A stretch of 64,000 nucleotides of DNA. It comes from Ammoniphilus oxalaticus. GTDB lineage: Bacteria > Bacillota > Bacilli > Aneurinibacillales > RAOX-1. The notes beneath the pieces are model-generated. The model saw only the letters and a program-made list of their open reading frames with translations, was not told the DNA's origin and did no database searches. Below are positions 55,008 to 64,000 of the stretch, in pieces. Location: contig NZ_MCHY01000009.1 in NCBI RefSeq assembly GCF_003609605.1, forward strand, positions 156,074 to 220,073. Reading direction: 5' to 3'. The position numbers and the translations under genes were made by a program. Each line of letters opens with the position of its first letter. Positions within the stretch are counted from its first letter, which is position 1.

Positions 55008-56372
55008 CTATCCTCCTAACGCTTCCCGAAGCGCTTCCTCAACAGTTTGCACAGGGATAATCGTTACTCCTTGCGGGTGGTCCCACCCTGTTACATTCTT
55101 GTTGGGAATAATCGCGCGCTTAAAACCTAGCTTCGCCGCCTCCTTAACCCTTTGTTCTATCCGAGAAACCCCCCGGACTTCACCAGTTAAGCCAATTTCA
55201 CCAATGATTATATCATCAGGCAGCGTAGAATGATCTCGGAAAGAAGAGGCAATAGAAACGGCGATCGCCAAGTCAATAGCCGGTTCGTCTAATCTTATCC
55301 CTCCTGCTACATTAACATAAGCATCCTGATTTTGTAATAACATTCCAATTCTTTTTTCCAAGACAGCCATAATCAATGAGACGCGATTATAATCAACACC
55401 CGTTGCCATTCTCCTCGGCGAAGGAAAACTAGTTGGAGTAATCAATGCTTGCAGTTCAACTAACACCGGTCGCGTTCCTTCCATACTAGCGACAACCGCG
55501 GAGCCCGCCGCTTTACTCCTCTCTGACAAGAATAATTCAGACGGGTTTGCAACCTCCACCAAACCCTTTTCCATCATCTCGAAAATACCAATCTCATGAG
55601 TCGAACCAAAACGATTTTTTACAGATCTTAAAATCCGATACGTGTTGTGCCGTTCACCTTCAAAGTAAAGCACAGAGTCAACCATATGTTCTAATAACCT
55701 GGGACCAGCGAGGTCCCCTTGTTTCGTAACGTGACCGACAATCATAATTGCAATTTCTTTAGATTTAGCGATACGCATGAAATGAGAGGCGCACTCTCGC
55801 ACTTGCGAGACACTTCCTGGAGCAGATGTAACAGAAGGATGATACACTGTTTGAATTGAATCAATCACGACCACTCTTGGTTGTAGCTGGTCAATTTCAA
55901 GCTCGATTCTTTCTAAATCTGTTTCCGCAAAAACGAACAAATCATCACTGTCAGCCCCTAATCGATCCGCCCTCAACTTTGTTTGCTTCGTTGATTCTTC
56001 TCCAGATATATATAGTACCTTATGCTGGTCGTTAGCTAAAAAATGAGACATTTGCAGCAAAATCGTTGATTTTCCTATTCCGGGGTCGCCCCCAACTAAA
56101 ATAAGTGATCCCGGGACAATCCCGCCGCCTAAAACGCGATTTAATTCCGCCATCCCTGCGCTCATTCTCGGTTCCTGTCCACTTTTCACTTGACCGATCG
56201 GCACTGCCTTATTATCTCTACTGGAAATCGGTCGAACACCTTTTCCTGTTCGTTTATCCTCAATCTCTTCAACAAACGAATTCCAACTTGAACAACCTGG
56301 GCACTTCCCAAGCCATCTGGGAACCTCATAACCACATTCTTGGCAAGCAAATTTTGTTTTAATTTTGGACAT
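55008..56372 (-). CDS. radA: DNA repair protein RadA (Sms)
   Basis: 454 residues. N-terminal zinc ribbon [27 protein letters not shown], RecA-type Walker [15 protein letters not shown], the KNRFG motif in [14 protein letters not shown], and a Lon-protease-like C-terminal domain ([21 protein letters not shown]). It remodels recombination intermediates and sits with disA in an operon. GAGTG-type site before the ATG. Confidence 0.96.
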   Translation of the reverse strand: MSKIKTKFACQECGYEVPRWLGKCPGCSSWNSFVEEIEDKRTGKGVRPISSRDNKAVPIGQVKSGQEPRMSAGMAELNRVLGGGIVPGSLILVGGDPGIGKSTILLQMSHFLANDQHKVLYISGEESTKQTKLRADRLGADSDDLFVFAETDLERIELEIDQLQPRVVVIDSIQTVYHPSVTSAPGSVSQVRECASHFMRIAKSKEIAIMIVGHVTKQGDLAGPRLLEHMVDSVLYFEGERHNTYRILRSVKNRFGSTHEIGIFEMMEKGLVEVANPSELFLSERSKAAGSAVVASMEGTRPVLVELQALITPTSFPSPRRMATGVDYNRVSLIMAVLEKRIGMLLQNQDAYVNVAGGIRLDEPAIDLAIAVSIASSFRDHSTLPDDIIIGEIGLTGEVRGVSRIEQRVKEAAKLGFKRAIIPNKNVTGWDHPQGVTIIPVQTVEEALREALGG

Positions 56373-56465
56373 TCGGCAACACTCCGCTTATTATATCTAA
56401 AACAGAACTAACACAATATATTTTTCTGCATTATTACCTGAAATTCCTGCTTTAAGCAAGCTCAT

Positions 56466-56558
56466 AATAAAAAATACTTCTTTCGAAGTATAGGTAACCT
56501 TTGCTTCCTCCGCCAGGAATCTTAAAACAAGGAAATGAAGGCCTCCTTACGGAGGCCT
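56466..56558 (-). terminator. Two terminator hairpins after clpC
   Basis: The stem AGGCCTCC / GGAGGCCT (56539-56558) comes first, with a poor T tract, followed by ATACTTC / GAAGTAT with a GAAA loop and a TTTTTTATT tail (56466-56491), a strong terminator. They end the ctsR-clpC operon before radA. Confidence 0.85.
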
Positions 56559-56572
56559 GTTGACACCCTTGC

Positions 56573-59029
56573 TTATCTTTCCTGAGATGGCACTGGCGCA
56601 TTTTCTTCTTTTGATACTGACAGTTCGCCGTCTTTGAAATCAATAATGACGGTATCTCCTTTTTTAATGTTACCGATTAACAATTCCTCAGACAATCGGT
56701 CCTCGATATGCTTTTGAATTGCTCGTCGCAATGGACGGGCCCCGAATACAGGATCGAAACCTTCCTTCGCTAAATAATCTTTCGCCTCTTCAGAAAGAGT
56801 AAAATCGATTTCCTGCTCCTGCAGACGCTTACGCAACTGCCCTGCCATTAAGGTTGTAATGGAGCGGATATGTTCGCGTTCCAAGGAGTGGAACACAATC
56901 AATTCATCTATACGGTTTAAAAATTCCGGTCGGAATGTTCGTTTCAATTCTTCCATCACACGATCTTTCATGTCTGTATAAGCGCGATCTGAGCCCGCTG
57001 GTGTAAATCCTAAACTCGTATTCTTCTTAATCGTATCTGCGCCAACGTTAGAAGTCATGATAATTACTGTATTGCGGAAGTCAACGGTACGTCCTTTTGA
57101 ATCGGTTAACCGTCCATCTTCTAATACTTGTAATAAAATATTAAAAACGTCTGGGTGGGCCTTCTCAATTTCATCCAAAAGGACAACAGAGTATGGCTTG
57201 GTGCGCACTTTTTCCGTAAGTTGACCACCTTCTTCAAAGCCAACATATCCCGGAGGAGCCCCGACTAATCGTGAAGTAGAATGCTTTTCCATATACTCAG
57301 ACATGTCAATCCGAATAATTGCATCTTCTTCGCCGAACATGACTTCAGCTAACGCTCTCGCCAATTCCGTTTTTCCAACGCCCGTTGGTCCAAGGAAAAT
57401 AAAGGAGCCAATCGGACGCTTCGGGTCTTTCAACCCCGCTCTCGCCCTGCGGATCGCGCGCGAGATCGACTGCACCGCGTCTTCTTGACCGATGATGCGC
57501 TGATGAAGGATTTTTTCCATGTTCAACAATCGGTCTGTCTCTTCTTCTTTCAATTTATTAACTGGAATCCCTGTCCAGCCGGCAACGACTTGGGCAATAT
57601 CTTCAGGGACAACTTCATAATCAGACTGACCTTGTTTTTCTTGCCACTCCGCTTTCGTCTTTTCTAGTTCCTCGCGGATTTTTTGTTCATTATCCCGCAG
57701 CGAAGCCGCCTTTTCAAATTCCTGACTTTGCACCGCAGAGTCCTTTTCTTTCCGAACTTCCTCTAATCGCTGCTCAAGTTCCTTTAGATTTGGAGGCGCC
57801 GTGTACGATTGTAGACGAACTTTAGATGCAGCTTCGTCAATCAAGTCAATCGCCTTATCAGGCAAGAAGCGATCAGAAATATAGCGATCAGACAATTTTA
57901 CAGCTGCTTCAATCGAATCATCCGTAATTTTAACGCGATGGTGAGCTTCGTAACGATCTCTCAAACCGTAAAGAATTTGAATCGCTTCTTCCGCGCTTGG
58001 TTCATTAACCTGAATCGGTTGGAAACGACGCTCTAACGCAGCATCCTTCTCAATATATTTGCGATACTCGTCTAGCGTTGTCGCTCCGATACATTGTAAT
58101 TCCCCGCGAGCTAACGATGGCTTCAAGATGTTCGACGCATCGATCGCTCCCTCAGCTCCGCCTGCTCCAATCAATGTATGCAACTCGTCAATAAACAAAA
58201 TAATATTTCCAGCTTGTCGGATCTCATCCATGATCTTCTTAAGCCGATCCTCGAATTCACCGCGATATTTCGTGCCAGCAACCACCGTCCCCATGTCCAA
58301 TGTCATCACGCGTTTGTTGCGTAGCGTCTCTGGAATCTCATTGCTAACGATCAACTGCGCCAGACCTTCCGCGACTGCTGTTTTTCCAACGCCAGGTTCT
58401 CCGATTAACACAGGGTTGTTCTTTGTTCTTCTGCTCAGCACTTGTATCACGCGTTCAATCTCTTTCTCACGACCGATCACCGGATCTAAACCGCCCTCGC
58501 GAGCATGGACTGTTAAGTCACGCGCCAAACTATCAAGCGTTGGGGTATTGACAGCGGCATTCCCCCCGCCTTGATTACCCGAAGAAAGCGCTTCATTACT
58601 TCCAAGTAATTGCAATACTTGTTGTCTTGCTTTATTTAGACTCACGCCTAAATTATTTAATACACGAGCGGCAACGCCTTCGCCTTCTCGAATTAAACCT
58701 AGTAAAATATGCTCTGTTCCAACATACGTATGTCCTAATTTTCTAGCTTCATCCATCGATAATTCAATTACTTTCTTAGCCCGTGGAGTATAATTGATGT
58801 TGCTTGGATTCTCTCCGCCGCGACCGATTAAACTTTCTACTTCGCCTTGAATTTTGTCCAAGCCGAGACCTAACGCCTGTAAGGCTTTAGCCGCGATCCC
58901 TTCGCCTTCACGAATTAAACCTAATAACACATGCTCTGTACCAATGTTTTTATGTCCTAAACGAACCGCCTCTTCCTGCGCCAAAGCAAGCACCTTCTGG
59001 GCTCTTTCAGTAAATCGACCGAACATCAT
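56573..59029 (-). CDS. clpC: ATP-dependent Clp protease ATPase ClpC
   Basis: 818 residues. N-terminal repeats ([30 protein letters not shown] twice), first AAA+ ring with GEPGVGKTA (near 210), a UVR-type middle region, and the second ring with [11 protein letters not shown] (near 550). It unfolds substrates, including those marked by McsB, for ClpP. Either of two ATG codons at 59029/59026 may be used. Last gene of the CtsR-controlled operon, followed by a terminator. Confidence 0.96.
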   Translation of the reverse strand: MMFGRFTERAQKVLALAQEEAVRLGHKNIGTEHVLLGLIREGEGIAAKALQALGLGLDKIQGEVESLIGRGGENPSNINYTPRAKKVIELSMDEARKLGHTYVGTEHILLGLIREGEGVAARVLNNLGVSLNKARQQVLQLLGSNEALSSGNQGGGNAAVNTPTLDSLARDLTVHAREGGLDPVIGREKEIERVIQVLSRRTKNNPVLIGEPGVGKTAVAEGLAQLIVSNEIPETLRNKRVMTLDMGTVVAGTKYRGEFEDRLKKIMDEIRQAGNIILFIDELHTLIGAGGAEGAIDASNILKPSLARGELQCIGATTLDEYRKYIEKDAALERRFQPIQVNEPSAEEAIQILYGLRDRYEAHHRVKITDDSIEAAVKLSDRYISDRFLPDKAIDLIDEAASKVRLQSYTAPPNLKELEQRLEEVRKEKDSAVQSQEFEKAASLRDNEQKIREELEKTKAEWQEKQGQSDYEVVPEDIAQVVAGWTGIPVNKLKEEETDRLLNMEKILHQRIIGQEDAVQSISRAIRRARAGLKDPKRPIGSFIFLGPTGVGKTELARALAEVMFGEEDAIIRIDMSEYMEKHSTSRLVGAPPGYVGFEEGGQLTEKVRTKPYSVVLLDEIEKAHPDVFNILLQVLEDGRLTDSKGRTVDFRNTVIIMTSNVGADTIKKNTSLGFTPAGSDRAYTDMKDRVMEELKRTFRPEFLNRIDELIVFHSLEREHIRSITTLMAGQLRKRLQEQEIDFTLSEEAKDYLAKEGFDPVFGARPLRRAIQKHIEDRLSEELLIGNIKKGDTVIIDFKDGELSVSKEENAPVPSQER

Positions 59030-59034
59030 AATAA

Positions 59035-60123
59035 TTACCCTCCATTCTCATTCAAGTCATTTGCAACAGTTTGTAACCTCTCCCTTATCAATTCCGCGCG
59101 CCTTACATCACGCTGAGCGGGAGTTAAATCTTTACCAGAATACATCTGTAAAAATCCGGGTTGGATCAGTACCATTAGTTCATTAATTGTTTTTGAATTC
59201 AAGTCTGTAATCATTCCCGTATCGATTGCCAATCTTAAATCAGACAGCCGTTTCGCCGCCTCTTTTGATTCAATCACGCGCGCGTTAAACAAAATCCCAT
59301 ACGAGCGACAGAGCTTATCTTCAATACGTATTCTATTACTTTCTAATAATGTCCTTCTTGCTGCTCTTTCGTGTTCAATAATTTGTTTTGTAACACTATA
59401 AAGGTTAGATATGATTTCTTCTTCTGAATGACCCAACGTAATCTGGTTGGAAATTTGGAATAGGTTTCCTGAAGCCTCGCTTCCTTCGCCATAAATCCCG
59501 CGCACAACCAATCCAATTTGGCTGATTGCGCTTAAAATCCGATTAATCTGTTGCGTGAGGACGAGCGCAGGCAGATGCATCATTACCGATGCCCGAATTC
59601 CTGTTCCAACGTTGGTCGGACAACTCGTTAAATAACCATGTCGTTCATCAAATGCGTAGTCTACATATTGCTCTAGTACATCATCTATTTTATTCGCCAT
59701 ACTCCAAGCTTCATGCAACTGAAAGCCGGGATATAGACATTGAATTCTCAAATGGTCTTCTTCATTGATCATAATACTAACCGATTCGTTCTCACTCAAA
59801 ATGACAGCCCCATGTCTTGACTCATTCGCCAGATGAGGACTAATTAAATGTTTTTCAACAAGCACTCGTTTCTCCAATCCAGATAGATTGTTAAGAGTCA
59901 GTTGTTCAAAATGATCAAGAGAGCTGAAGTCCTCGCTTTCCATCGCTTTCGAAACAAGTTCGATGACTTCTTTCGCTTGACTCTCGGTCGATAACAACGG
60001 AAAAGGGATCTGACGTAAGTTTCTGGCGAGCCTGACACGACTGCTAAAGACAATATCAGAATCTGGACCTTCTCCGCTCATCCATTCACTGACTGCCTGT
60101 TGAATAAACCGTTGTAAAGACAT
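59035..60123 (-). CDS. mcsB: Protein arginine kinase McsB
   Basis: 362 residues. ATP:guanido-type kinase that phosphorylates Arg residues, marking proteins for Clp[20 protein letters not shown] is the ATP-site start, [20 protein letters not shown] the conserved Cys region and [24 protein letters not shown] the acceptor part. It follows mcsA by 12 bases. Confidence 0.95.
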   Translation of the reverse strand: MSLQRFIQQAVSEWMSGEGPDSDIVFSSRVRLARNLRQIPFPLLSTESQAKEVIELVSKAMESEDFSSLDHFEQLTLNNLSGLEKRVLVEKHLISPHLANESRHGAVILSENESVSIMINEEDHLRIQCLYPGFQLHEAWSMANKIDDVLEQYVDYAFDERHGYLTSCPTNVGTGIRASVMMHLPALVLTQQINRILSAISQIGLVVRGIYGEGSEASGNLFQISNQITLGHSEEEIISNLYSVTKQIIEHERAARRTLLESNRIRIEDKLCRSYGILFNARVIESKEAAKRLSDLRLAIDTGMITDLNSKTINELMVLIQPGFLQMYSGKDLTPAQRDVRRAELIRERLQTVANDLNENGG

Positions 60124-60135
60124 CGGTTTTCCCTC

Positions 60136-60663
60136 CTAAGGACTAGCCAATTGTTTTTCAAGATCCTTAATTTGATCTCGAATCGCGGCTGCTTGCTCAA
60201 ATTCTTCTGATTCAATACTTTGCTGTAACTGTCTTTTCAAATCATTGATTTCTTTTCGAATCCGAATGACTCCTCCTGCGCGCCGAGGAACCTTGCCGCT
60301 ATGTTGCATATTACCGTGAATCCGTCGAAAGATGGGTCCTAAACGCTGCGCAAATTGCTGGTAGCAATCCACACAACCAAATCGACCGCTTTTACTAAAT
60401 TGAGCGTACGTTAACCCACATGTTTCACAACGCGCAACCGTCTCCGCGGGGGGAGGATCACTCCCTGTAACAGATGGCGCAGCATCAAATTTTAACAATC
60501 CAGACAATAAGTGATGGATGGAAAAATTCGGAGAAGCGCCAGCAAACATATCTCCTTTTTCACCCGCGCACGATTCACAAAGACGAAATTCCGTTTTCTC
60601 GCCGTTCACAATTTTTGTAAAATGGAGCGTAGCGGGTTTCTGTCCGCATTCTTGACAGATCAT
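60136..60663 (-). CDS. mcsA: McsA, activator of McsB
   Basis: 175 residues. Four CxxC pairs (CQEC, CESC, CETC, CVDC) form zinc-binding sites and a C-terminal UVR domain (KRQLQQSIESEEFEQAAAIRDQIKDLEKQL) binds partners. It activates the arginine kinase. The start overlaps the end of ctsR by 4 bases. Confidence 0.94.
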   Translation of the reverse strand: MICQECGQKPATLHFTKIVNGEKTEFRLCESCAGEKGDMFAGASPNFSIHHLLSGLLKFDAAPSVTGSDPPPAETVARCETCGLTYAQFSKSGRFGCVDCYQQFAQRLGPIFRRIHGNMQHSGKVPRRAGGVIRIRKEINDLKRQLQQSIESEEFEQAAAIRDQIKDLEKQLASP

Positions 60664-61139
60664 GACGACTCCCCTCCTCTGTGAATGAAAATCTGAGTAA
60701 TCATGGCGCGCAGCAAAGTCGCGCGTAATTGGTCACGAACTTGTAATTCAAAGGAAAGCACCTCGCGAGAAACAGCCGCTTTCATAATCCGACACTCTCT
60801 TTCTGTAATCAAGCCTTCATCAAGAAGGCGCGCAAGAATATCTTCGGCCGTTTGCTGACTAATCTGTTGTCCAATCATCTCTACGATCATATGGAACAGA
60901 TCTTTTAGACTCGAAATTTCAACCCTATGAATTCGGATGTACCCGCCTCCACCGCGTTTGCTCTCAACAATATATCCCTTTTCTTTCGAAAAACGAGTGC
61001 TGATCACATAATTAATTTGCGATGGCACACATTGAAACTTCTGCGCCAATTCACTTCTCTGAATCTCAACGAATCCGCTTCGACTTTGTTTTAGGATCGT
61101 TTTGAGGTGCTGTTCAATGATGTCTGAAATATTTCGCAA
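60660..61139 (-). CDS. ctsR: Transcriptional repressor CtsR
   Basis: 159 residues. N-terminal winged helix (SDIIEQHLKTILKQSRSGFVEIQRSELAQKFQCVPSQINYVISTRF) with the RGGGGYIRI beta-wing that touches the operator. It represses class III heat-shock genes and is inactivated by heat. Starts at TTG 61139. First gene of ctsR-mcsA-mcsB-clpC, downstream of a clear double operator. Confidence 0.95.
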   Translation of the reverse strand: MRNISDIIEQHLKTILKQSRSGFVEIQRSELAQKFQCVPSQINYVISTRFSKEKGYIVESKRGGGGYIRIHRVEISSLKDLFHMIVEMIGQQISQQTAEDILARLLDEGLITERECRIMKAAVSREVLSFELQVRDQLRATLLRAMITQIFIHRGGESS

Positions 61140-61168
61140 GGCTACACCCCCTTCATACAGCTTCTCAC

Positions 61169-61201
61169 TTTGACATCCTTTGACTTTGACTTTCTTTGAC
61201 T
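61169..61201 (-). promoter_or_regulatory. Two CtsR operators sharing one base
   Basis: The consensus is an RGTCAAA heptad repeated with a three-base gap. Heptads in plus orientation lie at 61169-61175, 61179-61185, 61185-61191 and 61195-61201, so that two full 17-base operators (61169-61185 and 61185-61201) meet at position 61185. They sit between the -10 box and the ctsR start. Confidence 0.9.
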
Positions 61202-61204
61202 ATT

Positions 61205-61233
61205 ATTATATTACCATTTTTCAATTTTCGCAA
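61205..61233 (-). promoter_or_regulatory. Sigma-A promoter of the ctsR operon
   Basis: Minus-strand TTGCGA (61228-61233) and TATAAT (61205-61210) with a 17-base spacer; the CtsR operators lie directly downstream, where they would block the polymerase. The -35 box overlaps the end of the upstream gene. Confidence 0.75.
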
Positions 61234-61913
61234 CTCTGCGCGCCTATTTTACGTTCAATAATCGCTGCTATTTTTCTAAAATCTGTAACAATTTGATCGG
61301 CGCCAGCCAACTCCCCTTCATCAGCAAAGCCAAAAGCGCAACCGACCGTGAATAAATTGTTCATTTTGCCAGCTTGTACGTCCGAATGACGATCGCCAAC
61401 CATGACCGCATCTTCAATCGAATAATCAGCGAGCAATTTTGCGACAAGCTGATCCTTTGAATCTGATAGAAATCGCCCCGCGCTATATTGATCTTTAAAC
61501 CATTTAGAAATTCCAAAGTGGTCGCAAATCGCAGCAATGTAAGCCTCTAGTCCATTACTTGCGATAAACATAGGAACCCCGCGACTGTTTAACTCAGCTA
61601 ACGTCTCTTTCACCCCCGGGTATAACGCCGCATTCCCCTCTTTTAAAATATTCAACTCTTCTCGTAACATGATTTCGTCCGCCATTTCTTTTACGGAAGC
61701 GGAGCAACCTGGAAGTAACTGATCCCAAATTTCATCCAGTGTCATGCCGAACACACCCATTAGTTCCTCATCTGATGGAACCTCACCTTCAAAATAACCC
61801 TTCTTCTTTAATTGTTCAAACGTTCTTTTAAATGCGGGAACTGCGACATCCTCCGTCTTAAATAACGTTCCGTCCATATCAAAAATAGCAGCGAAAGGGA
61901 TCTTTGGGTTCAT
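61221..61913 (-). CDS. HAD-family hydrolase, phosphoglycolate phosphatase-like
   Basis: 230 residues. HAD motif I AAIFDMDGTLF, motif II FIASNGLEAYI, motif IV MVGDRHSDVQAGK and a helical cap make it a Cof/PGP-type phosphatase; substrate unknown. ATG 61913 follows GGAGG by 8-9 bases. Lies between lysS and ctsR, a position held by an rRNA operon in B. subtilis. Its 3-prime end overlaps the ctsR promoter. Confidence 0.85.
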   Translation of the reverse strand: MNPKIPFAAIFDMDGTLFKTEDVAVPAFKRTFEQLKKKGYFEGEVPSDEELMGVFGMTLDEIWDQLLPGCSASVKEMADEIMLREELNILKEGNAALYPGVKETLAELNSRGVPMFIASNGLEAYIAAICDHFGISKWFKDQYSAGRFLSDSKDQLVAKLLADYSIEDAVMVGDRHSDVQAGKMNNLFTVGCAFGFADEGELAGADQIVTDFRKIAAIIERKIGAQSCEN

Positions 61914-61954
61914 TCGCCAAACCTCCTCGTTATGTTCTATCTTTACCAATTTTT

Positions 61955-61986
61955 AAAAAAGAAAACACTTTACCAATGGTAAAGTG
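61955..61986 (-). terminator. Terminator of lysS
   Basis: Stem CACTTTACC / GGTAAAGTG with loop ATT and a TTTTCTTTTTT tail on the minus strand, about 45 bases after the lysS stop. Confidence 0.9.
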
Positions 61987-62030
61987 CTTCTTTCAATGAA
62001 CAGAGATGATTCTCTCCGTTTTTCTTTTGC

Positions 62031-63572
<1,542 letters not shown>

Positions 63573-64000
63573 TTAGTTCACGTCTAATATTTCATATTGG
63601 ATGACACCCGCGGGAACGCTGATATCGACAACAGCCCCTTTTGTCTTACCAAGCAACGCTTGCCCTACGGGAGACTCATTGGAGATTTTATTATTAGCTG
63701 GATCAGATTCTACGGAACCGACGATCATATAATCGATCACATCGCCAAACTCTAAGTCTTTTATTTTAACTGTCGCGCCAACACCTACGACTCCTTGATC
63801 GACTTCATCCTGCTTAATTAAACGAGCGTTTCTGAGCATTTTTTCTAACGTGATAATTCGTCCTTCAATAAATGCCTGTTCGTTTTTTGCCTCTTCATAT
63901 TCGGAGTTTTCGCTAAGATCTCCAAAACTAATTGCTTCTTTAATGCGTTCCGCGACTTCGCGGCGTTTCACAGATCTTAAATGTTCAAGTTCTTCCTCCA
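63573..64000 (-). CDS. greA: Transcription elongation factor GreA (5-prime end outside window)
   Basis: Partial: 142 codons visible, the N-terminal part lies beyond the end of the window. [47 protein letters not shown] is the coiled-coil domain and the C-terminal FKBP-like part includes [23 protein letters not shown]. GreA rescues backtracked RNA polymerase. The frame runs open to the edge, and the missing part would be about 15-20 residues. Followed by lysS after about 25 bases. Confidence 0.94.
   Translation of the reverse strand, partial: EEELEHLRSVKRREVAERIKEAISFGDLSENSEYEEAKNEQAFIEGRIITLEKMLRNARLIKQDEVDQGVVGVGATVKIKDLEFGDVIDYMIVGSVESDPANNKISNESPVGQALLGKTKGAVVDISVPAGVIQYEILDVN

Overview
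The window looks like a piece of a low-to-mid G+C, aerobic, endospore-forming Bacillales chromosome, probably from the Paenibacillaceae/Aneurinibacillus side of the order. The order greA-lysS-ctsR-mcsA-mcsB-clpC-radA-disA-yacL-ispD-ispF-gltX-cysS-mrnC-rlmB-rae1-sigH-rpmG-secE-nusG-rplKAJL-rpoBC-rpsLG-fusA-tuf is the classical Bacillus core cluster. Spore genes (spoVAC, spoVAD, DUF421/DUF1657 proteins, a YhcN-type lipoprotein), the glycyl and cysteinyl T-boxes and a CtsR operator support this. Unlike Bacillus subtilis, the strain carries selA, selD and mnmH, so it uses selenium; its selD is itself a UGA (selenocysteine) gene.

Layout. 1-4.9 kb: a Gmad2 lipoprotein, a Cys-rich mini-protein, three tRNAs (Glu, Val, Thr), two very basic glycosyltransferases (GT2 and GT-D fold), several tiny membrane proteins and a structured leader. 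4.9-14.4 kb: mgtE, two divergent SEDS proteins with a PAP2 phosphatase, a betaine-type ABC transporter with two binding proteins, and a tyrosine recombinase directly abutting that operon. 14.7-22.3 kb: glyS with its T-box, citrate synthase, a DnaA-box cluster, a spoVA2mob-like set and small spore-type genes. 22.4-27.4 kb: the selenium block selA / glycosyltransferase / selD / mnmH on alternating strands. 27.7-64 kb (all minus strand): the housekeeping macro-cluster of translation elongation, RNA polymerase, ribosomal proteins, isoprenoid, aminoacyl-tRNA synthetase, c-di-AMP and Clp stress genes.

How the parts connect. SelD makes selenophosphate, SelA puts it into Sec-tRNA and MnmH into wobble selenouridine. 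A GT4 enzyme in the middle of this block has sequence features that recall the selenosugar synthase SenB and may be a third user of selenophosphate; this is the most interesting lead. The core cluster holds recognisable control elements: T-boxes before glyS and cysS, an L10 leader before rplJ, a terminator-like hairpin inside the rpoB leader, and two fused CtsR operators before ctsR-mcsA-mcsB-clpC. Several genes under 60 codons (rpmG, three Cys-rich mini-proteins, four membrane peptides, an Arg/Trp-rich 48-residue protein) are reported because they have good ribosome-binding sites. All product calls come from reading the sequence; no database search was possible.
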